Positions 28,919-39,711 of a stretch of 64,000 nt of DNA are shown here, piece by piece; position 1 is the stretch's first letter; every line of letters starts with the position of its first letter. The DNA comes from Steroidobacter sp. (GTDB lineage: Bacteria > Pseudomonadota > Gammaproteobacteria > Steroidobacterales > Steroidobacteraceae), in contig JAICPY010000008.1 of the NCBI GenBank assembly GCA_025929585.1, positions 1-64,000 on the forward strand, read 5' to 3'. Under the pieces are notes generated by a model that saw only the letters and a program-made list of their open reading frames with translations, ran no database searches and was not told where the DNA came from. The position numbers and the translations under genes were made by a program.

Positions 28919-28924
28919 TATAAT
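28919..28924 (+). promoter_or_regulatory. Likely -10 box of valS
   Basis: Perfect TATAAT 30 bp before the valS ATG and directly after the right microrepeat arm. No clear -35 lies 17 bp upstream, since that position is inside the repeat. Confidence 0.5.
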
Positions 28925-28954
28925 CCCCGCTTAAGTTCGCATCGCCCCGCCTCC

Positions 28955-31732
28955 ATGCAAAAAGCCTACGACCCGAAAGATATCGAGCAGCGCATCTACC
29001 AGCATTGGGAGTGCCGAGGCTGGTTCAGACCCTCGGGAAGCGGCGAGCCGTACTGCATCATGATTCCGCCCCCTAACGTGACTGGCACGCTGCATATGGG
29101 GCACGCGTTTCAGCACACGCTGATGGATGCGCTGACCCGGCTGAATCGAATGGACGGACGCAACACGCTGTGGCAGCCCGGGACCGATCACGCCGGGATC
29201 GCTACCCAGATGGTGGTCGAACGACAGTTGAATGCGAAAGGCGTTCACCGACGCGATCTCGGCCGCGAGGACTTCGTCAAGCGCGTTTGGGACTGGAAGG
29301 CGCAGTCGGGTGATGTGATCTCACGACAAGAACGCCGGCTCGGAAACTCCGTCGACTGGTCGCGTGATCGCTTCACGATGGACGAAGGCTTGTCTCGAGC
29401 GGTCACGGAAGTATTCGTCAGTCTGTTCGAGCAAGGTCTGATCTACCGAGGCAAACGCCTAGTCAATTGGGACCCAGTCCTGCACACCGCGCTGTCGGAC
29501 TTGGAAGTGCTGGCTGAAGCGGAGCAAGGCTCGTTGTGGCACTTCCGCTATCCGCTCGCAGACGAATCCGTTCATCGGGTCTTCGCGACGACTCGCCCCG
29601 AGACGATGCTCGGCGATACCGCAGTAGCGGTTCATCCCGAAGATGAGCGATATCGGCATCTGATAGGCAAACAACTCCGCCTGCCGCTGACCGACCGGCT
29701 GATCCCGATCATCGGCGATGATTACGTCGATCCCGCATTCGGCTCGGGCTGCGTCAAGATCACCCCCGGACACGACTTCAACGACTACGAGATCGGCAAG
29801 CGCCACGATCTGCCGCTCATCAACATCTTCGATGCGAACGCCGTCCTCAACGATGAGGTGCCACAGGCTTATCGAGGTCTCGATCGATTCGATGCACGCA
29901 AACGCGTCATCGCCGATCTGGAGAGTCTGGATCTCGTCGAAAAAATCGAGCCGCACACGCTCCCGGTCCCGCGCGGGGATCGCAGTGGCGCGGTGCTCGA
30001 ACCTTGGCTCACGGATCAGTGGTACGTGCGGATCGCTCCGCTTGCAGAGCCTGCCATCAAGGCAGTCGAAGATGGACGCATTCGATTCGTGCCGGAGAAT
30101 TGGTCGAAGACGTACTTTCAATGGATGCACAACATCCAGGATTGGTGCATCAGCCGGCAGCTTTGGTGGGGACATCAGGTGCCCGCTTGGTATGACGACC
30201 AAGGCAACATCTACGTGGCGCGCAGCGAAACCGAGGCGAGGCAGCAAGCGCGCACCAAACGCGGCAGCGATGTCGCCCTCACCCGCGATGATGACGTGCT
30301 CGACACGTGGTTCTCATCGGCATTGTGGCCGTTCTCAACGCTCGGCTGGCCGGAGCAGACGAACGAGCTGAAGACCTTCTACCCAACCAGTGTGTTGGTG
30401 ACCGGCTTTGACATCATCTTCTTCTGGGTGGCCCGCATGATCATGATGGGCTTGAAGTTCGCAGGCGACGTGCCGTTCCGTGAGATCTACATCACTGGAC
30501 TCATTCGCGACGAGCACGGCGAGAAGATGTCGAAATCCAAAGGCAACATCATCGATCCGTTGGATTTGATCGATGGCATCGATCTGGAGTCGCTGGTTGC
30601 AAAGCGCACCACGGGACTGATGCAGCCGCATCTGAAGGGCAAGATCGAAAAGAACACGCGCAAACAGTTCCCGCAAGGCATTCCTGCCTATGGCACCGAT
30701 GCATTGCGCTTCACGTTCTGCGCGCTGGCCACGATGGGTCGTGATATTCGATTCGATTTAGGTCGCATCGATGGCTATAAGAATTTCTGCAACAAACTTT
30801 GGAATGCGGCGCGCTACGTGCTGATGAATCTGGAGGGCGAAGCGGTCAATCCTGCGCTCACTCCATCACTGACGGTTGCCGATCGATGGATTCGTTCGCG
30901 CCTTGGAGCCACGATTGAGGAAGCTCGTACACGAATTGCCGAGTACCGATTCGACCTGGCAGCGCAAGCGCTTTACGAGTTCGCCTGGTATGAGTACTGC
31001 GACTGGTACCTCGAGTTGTCCAAGCCGACGCTGCAGTCCGAAAACGCCAGTCCAGAACAAAAGGCAGGTACCCGCGAAACGCTCGCTACCGTACTCGAAG
31101 CGTATCTGCGACTGCTTCATCCGTTGATGCCTTTCATCACCGAAGAAATTTGGCAGTCGGTCGCACCGCACGCTCAGCGAACCGGAGAGACCATCATGTT
31201 GCAACCTTATCCGAAGCGTGCGGAGTTCCCGCTCGATGCGGATGCTGAGCGAGCGATCACGCCGATCAAAGCCGTCATCTTGGGGGCGCGGCAAATTCGC
31301 GGACAACTCGATGTGCCACGCTCACGGCAGATGCCGCTGTACGTCAAAACACCGCATTCGGAGTCTTGGAATGAGATCGGTGCGAATCTGCAACTGATCA
31401 AGGCATTGGCGAATGCCACCGAAATCACGCATATCGAGGATGAACGCCATCTGCCGCCCACAGCCATGCAGTTAGTGGATGGACATGTAATTCACGCCCC
31501 GCTTTCCAGTCTGATCGACGATGCCGAAGTCGAGCTTGTGCGGCTGGCCAAACGCAAGGTCAAGGCAGCTCAAGAGCTGGCAAAGTTCGTAGCGAAACTC
31601 TCGAACCAAAACTTCGTCGCGAACGCGCCAGCGGAAATCGTCGAGCAAGACCGCGCGCGTATCGCCGATTTCAAACAGCAGATCGCCGAGATCGAAGAGC
31701 AGGAACGACGCGTTGCACTGTTGAAACGCTGA
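28955..31732 (+). CDS. valS: Valyl-tRNA synthetase
   Basis: Class I synthetase charging tRNA-Val with an editing domain for mischarged threonine. It is 925 aa with the HIGH motif as HMGH in [13 protein letters not shown], the KMSKS motif in [10 protein letters not shown], the editing-domain motif [13 protein letters not shown] and a C-terminal coiled-coil arm (about 855-925). The usual gammaproteobacterial length is ~920-950. Confidence 0.98.
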   Translation: MQKAYDPKDIEQRIYQHWECRGWFRPSGSGEPYCIMIPPPNVTGTLHMGHAFQHTLMDALTRLNRMDGRNTLWQPGTDHAGIATQMVVERQLNAKGVHRRDLGREDFVKRVWDWKAQSGDVISRQERRLGNSVDWSRDRFTMDEGLSRAVTEVFVSLFEQGLIYRGKRLVNWDPVLHTALSDLEVLAEAEQGSLWHFRYPLADESVHRVFATTRPETMLGDTAVAVHPEDERYRHLIGKQLRLPLTDRLIPIIGDDYVDPAFGSGCVKITPGHDFNDYEIGKRHDLPLINIFDANAVLNDEVPQAYRGLDRFDARKRVIADLESLDLVEKIEPHTLPVPRGDRSGAVLEPWLTDQWYVRIAPLAEPAIKAVEDGRIRFVPENWSKTYFQWMHNIQDWCISRQLWWGHQVPAWYDDQGNIYVARSETEARQQARTKRGSDVALTRDDDVLDTWFSSALWPFSTLGWPEQTNELKTFYPTSVLVTGFDIIFFWVARMIMMGLKFAGDVPFREIYITGLIRDEHGEKMSKSKGNIIDPLDLIDGIDLESLVAKRTTGLMQPHLKGKIEKNTRKQFPQGIPAYGTDALRFTFCALATMGRDIRFDLGRIDGYKNFCNKLWNAARYVLMNLEGEAVNPALTPSLTVADRWIRSRLGATIEEARTRIAEYRFDLAAQALYEFAWYEYCDWYLELSKPTLQSENASPEQKAGTRETLATVLEAYLRLLHPLMPFITEEIWQSVAPHAQRTGETIMLQPYPKRAEFPLDADAERAITPIKAVILGARQIRGQLDVPRSRQMPLYVKTPHSESWNEIGANLQLIKALANATEITHIEDERHLPPTAMQLVDGHVIHAPLSSLIDDAEVELVRLAKRKVKAAQELAKFVAKLSNQNFVANAPAEIVEQDRARIADFKQQIAEIEEQERRVALLKR

Positions 31733-31742
31733 AAAGAGCACC

Positions 31743-32699
31743 ATGGAATCACCTGTACCTACTTTGATCACGCAGGCCGATCCCGTCGAATTGATCGGCG
31801 GAACGATCGCTCAGCTCAATCGCATCATTCTGGGCAAGGAGCACCAGCTTCGGCTGTGCATCGCTTGCTTGCTGGCGCGCGGTCATTTACTCATCGAAGA
31901 TATTCCCGGCGTGGGCAAAACGACGCTCGCACATGCGCTCGCCGAATCGCTCGGGTTGTCTTATCAAAGAATCCAGTTCACGAGCGACTTATTGCCGGCG
32001 GACATCATCGGTGTTTCGGTCTTCGACCGCGAGACGAGCTCCTTTCGCTTCCATAAAGGTCCGGTGTTCTCCCAACTGGTCCTTGCCGATGAAGTCAATC
32101 GCGCGACGCCTAAAGCACAGAGCGCGCTGCTGGAGGCGATGGAAGAGCATCAAGTTACCGTCGACGGGCAGACCTATCCGCTCGCCGCGCCCTTTTTCGT
32201 GATTGCGACTCAGAACCCTGTGTACCAGATCGGTACGTACCCGCTTCCTGAGTCGCAGCTCGATCGTTTTCTGATGCGAATCGAGCTCGGGTTTCCGGAT
32301 CCCGCGCTCGAGCGTCAGCTGCTGATGGGCCAAGATCGGCGCGACTTACTCGCAACACTGGCGCCAACACTTTCGCCGCAACAATTGTTGTTGATGCAGA
32401 CGATGGTGCCGAAAGTGCACGCCTCGGATGCGTTGCTCGATTATGTGCAGGCCATCGTGCGCTTCACGCGGGAATCGCCGCAGTTCGAGGCCGGCGTTTC
32501 ACCTCGCGCAGCCATCGCATTGTTACGTGCTGCGCAGGCCTGGGCATTGATTCACGGACACCACGGTGTCATTCCTGAGGACGTGCAAGCGGTGCTCGGC
32601 GCCGTCATCGGGCATCGCCTCAAACCGAAGGATGATTCGGTCGCGAGGAATGCAACTGAGGTGGGCGATCTAGTCTTGAAGGCTGTCGGAGTGCCTTGA
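31743..32699 (+). CDS. MoxR-family AAA+ ATPase
   Basis: 318-aa chaperone-like ATPase with Walker A IPGVGKTT, Walker B/sensor region LADEVNRATPKAQSALLEAMEE and the FVIATQNP motif. MoxR proteins are usually next to DUF58 and transglutaminase proteins, as here, and are thought to assemble or activate envelope or metal-containing complexes. The substrate is unknown. Ten bp after valS, so possibly cotranscribed with it. Confidence 0.93.
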   Translation: MESPVPTLITQADPVELIGGTIAQLNRIILGKEHQLRLCIACLLARGHLLIEDIPGVGKTTLAHALAESLGLSYQRIQFTSDLLPADIIGVSVFDRETSSFRFHKGPVFSQLVLADEVNRATPKAQSALLEAMEEHQVTVDGQTYPLAAPFFVIATQNPVYQIGTYPLPESQLDRFLMRIELGFPDPALERQLLMGQDRRDLLATLAPTLSPQQLLLMQTMVPKVHASDALLDYVQAIVRFTRESPQFEAGVSPRAAIALLRAAQAWALIHGHHGVIPEDVQAVLGAVIGHRLKPKDDSVARNATEVGDLVLKAVGVP

Positions 32700-32751
32700 T
32701 GGCCACCGGCATGCGGGCTGCGGCGTGCGTCAGAGACAGCGGATAGTGCGC

Positions 32752-33801
32752 ATGTTGAAGCGGATCCTGCCAGCCTCTGCGTCCTTCGGCTTCTCCTCCC
32801 AACGTACGTCGCACGCCAGACGCCGCACAATTCTCCAGCTCTTGCGTCAACGCATTCGCCACTGGGCGCGCAGACGTCACGGCATCGATCCAGACCCACT
32901 CGTCGTGCGCAGCGGACGAATCTATATATTGCCGAGCGCACTGGGCGTGACGTTCGGATTCATGCTGTTCGCGATGTTTCTCGGCGCGATGAACTATGGA
33001 AACAATCTTGCACTGGGCCTGACCTTTCTGTTGGGCGCACTCGCGCTAACGGCGATGCACTATAGCCACCGCAATCTCTCCGCTATTCGCATCCGCTCAG
33101 CGGGATGCGAACCGGTATTCGCAGGGCACGCCGCGCGCTTTCAGATCGCCATCGAGAATCCCGCGCAGCTGCCACGCTACGAGCTGACGCTGCAAAACGA
33201 GCACGATGTTTCGACCCCGCAGCGAATCGAGCCGGGCGGGCGCGCAATATTCGAGGTGACTGTACCGGCACCGCATCGAGGTTATCTCACGTTGGAGTAC
33301 TTCGAGCTCGCCACGCGTCACCCTTTCGGCTTGTTTCGCGCATGGTCGTACGTTCATATGAACCTGCGCTGTGTCGTCTATCCGCGTCCCAGCCAACGAG
33401 GCACTCCACCGCCGCTCGTGCAGACAGATACAGGCGGGGCCCAGGATCTGTCACGCGGCGATGAAGATTTCGCAGGGTTGCGCACCTTTCACCCGAGCGA
33501 TTCGCCTCGACATATCGCTTGGAAAGTCTATGCACGCGAACAAGGGCTGCAGGTAAAACTATACGCCGGCACCGCGGTGACGTCTCATCTGCTGGATTGG
33601 GACAGCCTGCCGACAATGCAAACTGAAGCGCGGCTTTCGCAGCTGTGCCGTTGGGTCGAAGAGGCTCACTCCAGCGGACATGCATTCGGCCTGAAGCTTC
33701 CCGGTACGATGATTCCGCCGAACGTCGGAGCGAGCCATCGCCAACGCTGCCTTACCGCCCTCGCCTTGTTCGAGCTCGACGATGGCAGCAATCGCGCCTG
33801 A
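32752..33801 (+). CDS. DUF58 domain membrane protein
   Basis: About 349 aa. A basic N-terminus is followed by two membrane helices (about 55-100) and a cytoplasmic DUF58 region with the FAGLRTFHPSDSPRHIAWKVYARE motif (the DUF58 signature around SRGDEDFAGLR). Start uncertain: a GTG at 32725 in frame is also possible. Second gene of the MoxR-DUF58-transglutaminase cassette. Confidence 0.88.
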   Translation: MLKRILPASASFGFSSQRTSHARRRTILQLLRQRIRHWARRRHGIDPDPLVVRSGRIYILPSALGVTFGFMLFAMFLGAMNYGNNLALGLTFLLGALALTAMHYSHRNLSAIRIRSAGCEPVFAGHAARFQIAIENPAQLPRYELTLQNEHDVSTPQRIEPGGRAIFEVTVPAPHRGYLTLEYFELATRHPFGLFRAWSYVHMNLRCVVYPRPSQRGTPPPLVQTDTGGAQDLSRGDEDFAGLRTFHPSDSPRHIAWKVYAREQGLQVKLYAGTAVTSHLLDWDSLPTMQTEARLSQLCRWVEEAHSSGHAFGLKLPGTMIPPNVGASHRQRCLTALALFELDDGSNRA

Positions 33802-35746
33802 TCGCATCTCTCTGTTCGGCCGCAAGCTCCTGTGGGTGATTACAGGGCTCACGCTCGCTGTCATTCCGCATCTGCCGCATCTTGCAATCTGGATCGTAGC
33901 CTTGGTGGGTGTTGCAATGGCGTTTCGTATCACCGCCGAGATCAAGCGCTGGTCCTTGCCGCCGAAGTGGTTGCGAATCATCGTGGCCTTTGCGGCTCTA
34001 TTTGCGGTGCTGCTGACCTATCGCACACTCAACGGTGTGGAAGCGGGAACTGCGCTACTCGTCGTCATGGCGGGCATGAAGCTACTGGAGACTCGGACTG
34101 TTCGGGATCTCACGGTCATCGTCTTCTTGGCGTACTTCGCTTTGTTCTCCGGTTTCATTTACAACCAAGAATTGCTGCGCCTTCCGTACATGCTCATCGC
34201 AGCGTGGCTTCTGACTGCGACACTGATGCGCATCCATCAAACTACGCTGTCCATGCCTGCGCGCGAAGCACTCGGACTCACGGGCAAGATGCTCTTGCAG
34301 GCGCTGCCGCTCGCGATCTTGTTGTTCTTGTTCTTCCCTCGCCTGCCTGGAAATTTCTGGTCAGTTCCGGCGCGGAGCGAAGCCCGAACGGGTCTGGATG
34401 ACGAAGTTTCACCCGGGGATGTCTCAGATCTCAGCATTTCGGGGATGATCGCTTTTCGCGTTAAGTTCGAGGACGCAGTTCCACCCTCGAAAGAGCGCTA
34501 CTGGCGCGGGCCGGTATTACACGACTTCGATGGACGAACCTGGCGACGTGCACAAGGCTTCTACATCCCGCAGAACGTGCGAGCTGAGGGAACGAGCTAC
34601 GCCTATCGCGTCACGATGGAAGCCCATCAACGGCCGTGGATCTTTGGCCTGGACGTCGCGACCGAATGGCCAGAGTCGGCGATGCGCACCTCCGACTTTC
34701 AACTCATCAAGAGACGCGGCGTCGTCTCGACATTGACTTCGTACGATCTTCAATCTTTCACACAGTACGTAGTGGAAGGCCCGCTACCCACACGGATGCG
34801 ACAGTCCGACTTACGGCTTCCTGAAAATCGCAACCCAAGGTCCATGGCCCTCGCTCGAAAGTTACGAGCAGAGGCACCGAGCGATGAAGCCTTCATCGAG
34901 TCCGTGCTGAACACGTTCCGGCGCGAAGAGTACTACTACACATTGGAGCCTCCACGACTGGAGCTTCACTCGGTCGACGATTTTCTCTTCAACACGAAGC
35001 GAGGTTTCTGCGAACACTTCGCGTCGGCATTCACGATGCTGGCTCGCGCGGCTGGAATTCCAGCTCGGCTGGTCACGGGCTATCAGGGCGGTGAGTTCAA
35101 CCCAATGGGCGGTTATTTCATCGTGCGTCAATCCGATGCGCATGCCTGGTCCGAAGTGTGGCTCGAAGGAAAAGGATGGGTGCGAGTCGATCCGACCGCC
35201 GCTGTCGCACCGGAACGCGTCGAACGTGGTATCGACGCGGCGATTTCCGAAAGCGAGTCGGTTCCGGGCCGCTTGCTTCGCAGCAATGTTTACTTATCGC
35301 GAGTACGGCTCGCGTGGGATGCCGCCAATACATTCTGGAACAACCAGGTCGTGGAGTTCAGCGAAGACCAGCAGCGCTGGTTGTCGCAAAGGCTCGGCAT
35401 CGAAGAATTGCGATGGCAGACGTTTGGCCTCGCGCTAGTGATGACCTTTATTCTGTTTTTTTTGTGTCTCTCGACCTACCTCGCCTGGCGCTTCCGACCA
35501 AAAGCGCGCGACCCCGTGCAGCAGATCTACGAACAGCTGTGTCGAAAGCTCGCGCGCGCGAATCTTCCCAAGCTCGCATACGAAGGACCTCGAGACTATC
35601 TGTCGCGCGCTGCAGCGAGCCGACCGAGCCTCTCGCGCGATCTCAGCGAGGCACGCTCCATCTATCTAGACCTGCGCTATGGACCGAATCCGATGCCTTC
35701 GAGCTTGAGCAGACTGAAATTCATCGTGAATCAGATCAAGATTTGA
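33782..35746 (+). CDS. TgpA-type transglutaminase membrane protein (DUF3488)
   Basis: 654 aa. Five or six membrane helices (about 10-190), a periplasmic transglutaminase-like domain with the catalytic triad visible as Cys410 (GFCEHFASAF), His454 (DAHAWSEVW) and Asp470 (RVDPTAAV), then a membrane helix near 550-570 and a C-terminal DUF4129-like tail. Related to TgpA of Pseudomonas. Overlaps DUF58 by 20 nt, completing the cassette. Confidence 0.92.
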   Translation: MAAIAPDRISLFGRKLLWVITGLTLAVIPHLPHLAIWIVALVGVAMAFRITAEIKRWSLPPKWLRIIVAFAALFAVLLTYRTLNGVEAGTALLVVMAGMKLLETRTVRDLTVIVFLAYFALFSGFIYNQELLRLPYMLIAAWLLTATLMRIHQTTLSMPAREALGLTGKMLLQALPLAILLFLFFPRLPGNFWSVPARSEARTGLDDEVSPGDVSDLSISGMIAFRVKFEDAVPPSKERYWRGPVLHDFDGRTWRRAQGFYIPQNVRAEGTSYAYRVTMEAHQRPWIFGLDVATEWPESAMRTSDFQLIKRRGVVSTLTSYDLQSFTQYVVEGPLPTRMRQSDLRLPENRNPRSMALARKLRAEAPSDEAFIESVLNTFRREEYYYTLEPPRLELHSVDDFLFNTKRGFCEHFASAFTMLARAAGIPARLVTGYQGGEFNPMGGYFIVRQSDAHAWSEVWLEGKGWVRVDPTAAVAPERVERGIDAAISESESVPGRLLRSNVYLSRVRLAWDAANTFWNNQVVEFSEDQQRWLSQRLGIEELRWQTFGLALVMTFILFFLCLSTYLAWRFRPKARDPVQQIYEQLCRKLARANLPKLAYEGPRDYLSRAAASRPSLSRDLSEARSIYLDLRYGPNPMPSSLSRLKFIVNQIKI

Positions 35747-36064
35747 CGGATACAGAAGAATTTCTCGCAGGGACGCAGAGAGCGCAGAGTCAAAAAAAAA
35801 TAATCGGGTGCATTCGAAAGAGCGAGCATGTGTGAGCTCCGCAAGAATCTCTCGCAGCGGCGCAGCGGACATAGACAGTATCTCGGCGATCCCTGCGACT
35901 CTGCCAGATTAAACCTTTCATTCTTACCTGAGCTGACTCATCCCCGCCGCGCCGCTGCGCCGCTGCGAGATTCCCATGGCACCATGACTGCCGAATCTGC
36001 AACCACGAAGAGTGTCGCGAGTCCAACAAGAGGCTCTCCATGCAAATCCACGTATCCGTGCGCT
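35747..36064. other. 318-bp convergent spacer
   Basis: Contains the composite microrepeat locus and an A-run near 35793-35802, but no supported gene, promoter or canonical terminator. The part after 35980 shows nothing I can assign. Confidence 0.6.
35753..35978. repeat. Composite CGCAGCGG-type microrepeat locus
   Basis: Two left-type clusters, each starting AGAAT(T/C)TCTCGCAG, at about 35757-35789 and 35849-35871, and a reverse-complement cluster ending GCTGCGAGATTCC at about 35943-35976. The second left and the right clusters form a GC-rich inverted pair. It fills the spacer between the convergent TgpA and MFS genes. Confidence 0.7.
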
Positions 36065-37375
36065 TCACTCTTTCGAGGCTTGCACGAGACTGGCTCGTAC
36101 GGAAGTGGCAACAGAGCTCGGTGCTTTACTTGCAGAGAACAACAGTAACGCAGCGCCGGCGATGAAGAGTACGACGATAGACAAGATTGCGAAACGCGAG
36201 CTCCCGGTCAATATCGCGGTCGTACCCATAAGCAAAGGACCAAGTACCGCGGCGAACTTCCCCATCATGTTGTAGAAGCCGTAGAACTCCCCGGCTCGCT
36301 CCGGTGGGATGAGTCGCCCGTAGTATGAGCGGCTGAGCGCCTGAATGCCGCCCTGCACACAGCCCGTGGCAGCGGCCATCACGAAGAATTCGGTCGCGGT
36401 CTGCATGAACGTCGCGTAGATGGTGACGAGCGTATAGATGATGATGCAGACGAAGATGCCTAAGATGGGACTGACTCGCTGACCTATCCAACCGAACAAC
36501 AGGGCTGCGGGAAAACCGATGAACTGAACCATCAGAATTGCTTGAATGAGGCTCGAGGTTTCCAATCCGATCGACATGCCATAGTCGACAGCCATCTTCT
36601 GGATCGTGTTCACGCCATCGATGTAGAGCCAGTACGCGAGCAAGAATAGGAACGCCGCCTTGTATCGACGCACTTCGCGAAACGTGCGAGCCAGCTCGGC
36701 GAAGCTTTCGCGAATCGCCTTGCCTGACGCGCCATCGCTCGTGGTTGCCGTTGCGACTCTTCGCTCGCGAACGAACAGGAAGATGGGAATCGAGAACAAG
36801 GCCCACCACATTGCAACCGTAACAAACGAAGCCTTGACCGCAGCGGAAGCATCGCTAAGCCCGAACATCTGCGGTTTCAGCGTCATCGCTACGTTGACCG
36901 CAAGTAGGACGCCACCGCCGAGATAACCAAAGGCATACCCCGCTCCCGAGACCGTGTCGATGCGATCCTCCGGGGCTACGTCGATCAACAGCGAATCGTA
37001 GAAGATGATGCCGCCCCAAAATCCGATCGATCCCAGAGCAAACAGCACTGCCGCAAGCTGCCACTCACCTTGACCGACGAGGCTCAAGGCACCCGTGGAA
37101 ATAACGCCGATGACCGTGAATCCAAACAGAAAGCGTAACCGCGAGCCGGCGCGATCCCCAAGAGTTCCGAGCAAAGGTGCGAGAACGGCGAGCAGGAGAC
37201 TCGCACCGCCATTGGCAATGCCTAACCAGAAAGTACTCTCCTGAGCAGAAACATCGGCGCTCCAGTACTGCTTGAAGAACACCGGAAAGAACACGACCAT
37301 GACCGTCGTGGCGAATGCGGAGTTCGCCCAGTCGTAAAAGGCCCAGGAAACGATTGGCTTGGTGAATATCCGCAT
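36065..37375 (-). CDS. MFS transporter, UMF1/Atg22-like family
   Basis: 436-aa integral membrane protein with about twelve hydrophobic segments. The N-terminal SWAFYDWANSAFATT motif is the hallmark of the UMF1 (Atg22-like) branch of the major facilitator superfamily. Substrate unknown; eukaryotic Atg22 exports vacuolar amino acids, but that does not establish the role here. Separated from prfC by an inverted microrepeat. Confidence 0.9.
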   Translation of the reverse strand: MRIFTKPIVSWAFYDWANSAFATTVMVVFFPVFFKQYWSADVSAQESTFWLGIANGGASLLLAVLAPLLGTLGDRAGSRLRFLFGFTVIGVISTGALSLVGQGEWQLAAVLFALGSIGFWGGIIFYDSLLIDVAPEDRIDTVSGAGYAFGYLGGGVLLAVNVAMTLKPQMFGLSDASAAVKASFVTVAMWWALFSIPIFLFVRERRVATATTSDGASGKAIRESFAELARTFREVRRYKAAFLFLLAYWLYIDGVNTIQKMAVDYGMSIGLETSSLIQAILMVQFIGFPAALLFGWIGQRVSPILGIFVCIIIYTLVTIYATFMQTATEFFVMAAATGCVQGGIQALSRSYYGRLIPPERAGEFYGFYNMMGKFAAVLGPLLMGTTAILTGSSRFAILSIVVLFIAGAALLLFSASKAPSSVATSVRASLVQASKE

Positions 37376-37390
37376 TCGCTGGCGACGTGG

Positions 37391-37500
37391 GTGATGTAAG
37401 TGATGGAGGTGATGTAAGTGATGAAGATCAGAATGGAAAACTCAGAGCGGAAGCTCTTGCCTACATCACTTACTCAGTTACGTCACTTCCATCACTTTCT
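37391..37500. repeat. Inverted microrepeat hairpin locus (GTGATGTAA unit)
   Basis: The left arm (37391-37426) has tandem GTGATGTAA/GTGATGGAG units; the right arm (37461-37500) is an imperfect reverse complement with an extra diverged unit. Spans the spacer between prfC and the downstream MFS gene, both on the minus strand. Confidence 0.8.
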
Positions 37501-37502
37501 CC

Positions 37503-39098
37503 CTAGGCAGCCACTGCCAAATGTTCCCGAGTCTCACGGAAGGTGATGCCCGGCCAGCGCTCGAGGGTGAGCGATAGATTCACGCGCGTCGGCGCGAGAT
37601 ACACGAGCGCACCGGCATGATCCATCGCCAAATTTTCGTGAGCCTTGGTGCGAAATTCGGCCAGCTTCTTTGCATCGCTCGAATATACCCAACGAGCAGT
37701 GAACACACTCACGTTATCGAAAGATGCTTGCACGCCATATTCATCCTGCAGACGAAACGCCACGACGTCGAATTGGAGTTGCCCGACCGCGCCTAAGATC
37801 AAATCGTTGTTGCGCAATGGACGAAACACCTGCGTTGCGCCTTCTTCGCAGAGCTGGTCCAAGCCTTTTTGCAGTGCCTTCATGCGCAGCGGATCGCGCA
37901 ATACGACGCGGCGAAACATCTCGGGCGCGAAGTTCGGAATGCCTGTGAACATCACCGACTCGCCTTCGGTGAACGTGTCACCGATGTTGATCGTGCCGTG
38001 ATTGTGCAGGCCGATGATGTCGCCTGCGAACGCTTCGTCCGTATGTTGGCGATCCGAGGCGAGAAAGGTAAGCGCATCGTTGATGCGCATTTCTTTGCCC
38101 AAGCGCACGTGGAACAATCGCATCCCTTTCGAGTAGCGCCCGGAGCAAATGCGCATGAAGGCGATGCGGTCGCGATGACCTGGGTCCATGTTCGCCTGAA
38201 TCTTGAAAACGAAGCCTGTCAGCTTCTCCTCTAGCGGCTCCACAGTTCGACTTGTGGTCTCCCGTGGCAATGGACCGGGGGCATGCGTGACGAACGCAGT
38301 CAAAAGCTCGGTTACGCCGAAGTTATTGATCGCCGAGCCGAAGAACACCGGCGTTTGTTTGCCGGCCATATAAGCATCGGTGGAAAATGCGGGGGACGCA
38401 CCGCGTACCAACTCCACTTCATCTCGAAACGCGGTGGCACGATCGCCCAGAAACTCTGAGGCGACATCGCTCGCCAACCCGTCGATGGTCGCGTGCGTGC
38501 CAGCGCGTCCCTTCTCCCCTGCTTGATAGACGTAGATGCGGTCCTCGAGGAGGTGATAGATGCCCTTGAGCTCGCGCCCCATGCCGATCGGCCATGTGAC
38601 GGGCGTGCACTGGATTTTGAGAATCTTCTCGATCTCATCGAGCAATTCCATCGGCTCGCGACCTTCACGATCGAGCTTGTTGATGAAGGTCATGATCGGG
38701 GTATCGCGTAATCGACACACCTCCATCAATTTGATCGTGCGCTCCTCGACACCCTTCGCGCAGTCGATGACCATCAATGCCGAATCCACCGCGGTGAGCG
38801 TGCGATAAGTGTCCTCGGAGAAATCTTCGTGACCCGGCGTATCGAGCAGATTCACCATGCGGCCCTGGTAGGGAAACTGCATGACGGAGGACGTCACTGA
38901 GATCCCACGCTGCTGCTCGAGCCGCATCCAGTCGGACGTTGCATGGCGGGTAGCCTTGCGGCCTTTCACTGTGCCAGCCAATTGGATCGCACCACCGAAC
39001 AGCAGGAGCTTCTCGGTGAGCGTCGTCTTACCCGCATCTGGATGCGAGATGATCGCGAACGTGCGGCGGAGTGATATTTCGGTCGAAGTATCGGGCAT
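37503..39098 (-). CDS. prfC: Peptide chain release factor 3
   Basis: Translational GTPase recycling RF1/RF2 from the ribosome. It is 531 aa with G1 [16 protein letters not shown]3 [14 protein letters not shown] and G4 NKLDREG; the length matches E. coli RF3 (529). Both flanks hold inverted microrepeats, so it is probably its own transcription unit. Confidence 0.97.
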   Translation of the reverse strand: MPDTSTEISLRRTFAIISHPDAGKTTLTEKLLLFGGAIQLAGTVKGRKATRHATSDWMRLEQQRGISVTSSVMQFPYQGRMVNLLDTPGHEDFSEDTYRTLTAVDSALMVIDCAKGVEERTIKLMEVCRLRDTPIMTFINKLDREGREPMELLDEIEKILKIQCTPVTWPIGMGRELKGIYHLLEDRIYVYQAGEKGRAGTHATIDGLASDVASEFLGDRATAFRDEVELVRGASPAFSTDAYMAGKQTPVFFGSAINNFGVTELLTAFVTHAPGPLPRETTSRTVEPLEEKLTGFVFKIQANMDPGHRDRIAFMRICSGRYSKGMRLFHVRLGKEMRINDALTFLASDRQHTDEAFAGDIIGLHNHGTINIGDTFTEGESVMFTGIPNFAPEMFRRVVLRDPLRMKALQKGLDQLCEEGATQVFRPLRNNDLILGAVGQLQFDVVAFRLQDEYGVQASFDNVSVFTARWVYSSDAKKLAEFRTKAHENLAMDHAGALVYLAPTRVNLSLTLERWPGITFRETREHLAVAA

Positions 39099-39153
39099 TG
39101 AGGATTTGGGCGAGTCAGGGAGGCGCGGGATTGTATCCGCACGCGCGCGTTAG

Positions 39154-39239
39154 GGGTTGGCGGTTAACGATTGATGGTTGACAGCCGGAAAGCGCACCGT
39201 CTTTTTGACCGTCAGCGGTCAATAGTCAACCGCCAGCCA
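39154..39239. repeat. Inverted microrepeat hairpin locus (GGCGGTTA/GGTTGAC unit)
   Basis: Imperfect arms at 39154-39182 and 39207-39239 based on GGTTGGCGGTTAAC- and GGTTGAC-like units. The right arm covers the last codons and stop of rimI. Located between the rimI end and the prfC start. Confidence 0.75.
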
Positions 39240-39711
39240 GCACCAGCTTATAAACCAAGGCGTCTTCTCGGCCGCCTGTGGCTTGGTAGTAGGCTTTGCG
39301 GATGCCAATCTGCGCGAAGCCCAAGGAGACGTACAGGGCAATGGCGGTCGGGTTCGAGGGACGCACCTCCAAGAACACGTCTTGCATCTGCGCAACCCGA
39401 GCACGATCGAGGAGGAAATGCATGAGTTTGCGTCCGAGCCCATGCCCGCGTAGATCCTCGCGAATACAGACGTTCAGGATATGCGCCTCGCCCGCGCCGT
39501 AGGACATGATGCCGTAACCGCCGACTGTGCCGCCCACATCGATGACGCGGCAGAGATAGCCAACGCGAATGCAGTCGCGGAATACACCCTCGCTCCAGGG
39601 AAAGGCATAAGAGGCGCGCTCCACCGCAATCACATCCGGTACGTCGCTCAGCGACATCGGACGCAAGCGCAGGCTGGGCTCGGTATGCGGATCCTTGAGC
39701 TCGGCGCTCAC
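39226..39711 (-). CDS. rimI: Ribosomal protein S18-alanine N-acetyltransferase RimI
   Basis: GNAT acetyltransferase acting on the S18 N-terminus. It is 161 aa with the acetyl-CoA motif EDLRGHGLGRKLM and the SYAFPWSEGVF N-terminal motif. GTG start at 39711 overlaps the udg stop as GTGA, indicating translational coupling. Genomic RimI often sits near tsaB; here it sits behind a uracil-DNA glycosylase. Confidence 0.92.
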   Translation of the reverse strand: MSAELKDPHTEPSLRLRPMSLSDVPDVIAVERASYAFPWSEGVFRDCIRVGYLCRVIDVGGTVGGYGIMSYGAGEAHILNVCIREDLRGHGLGRKLMHFLLDRARVAQMQDVFLEVRPSNPTAIALYVSLGFAQIGIRKAYYQATGGREDALVYKLVLAGG

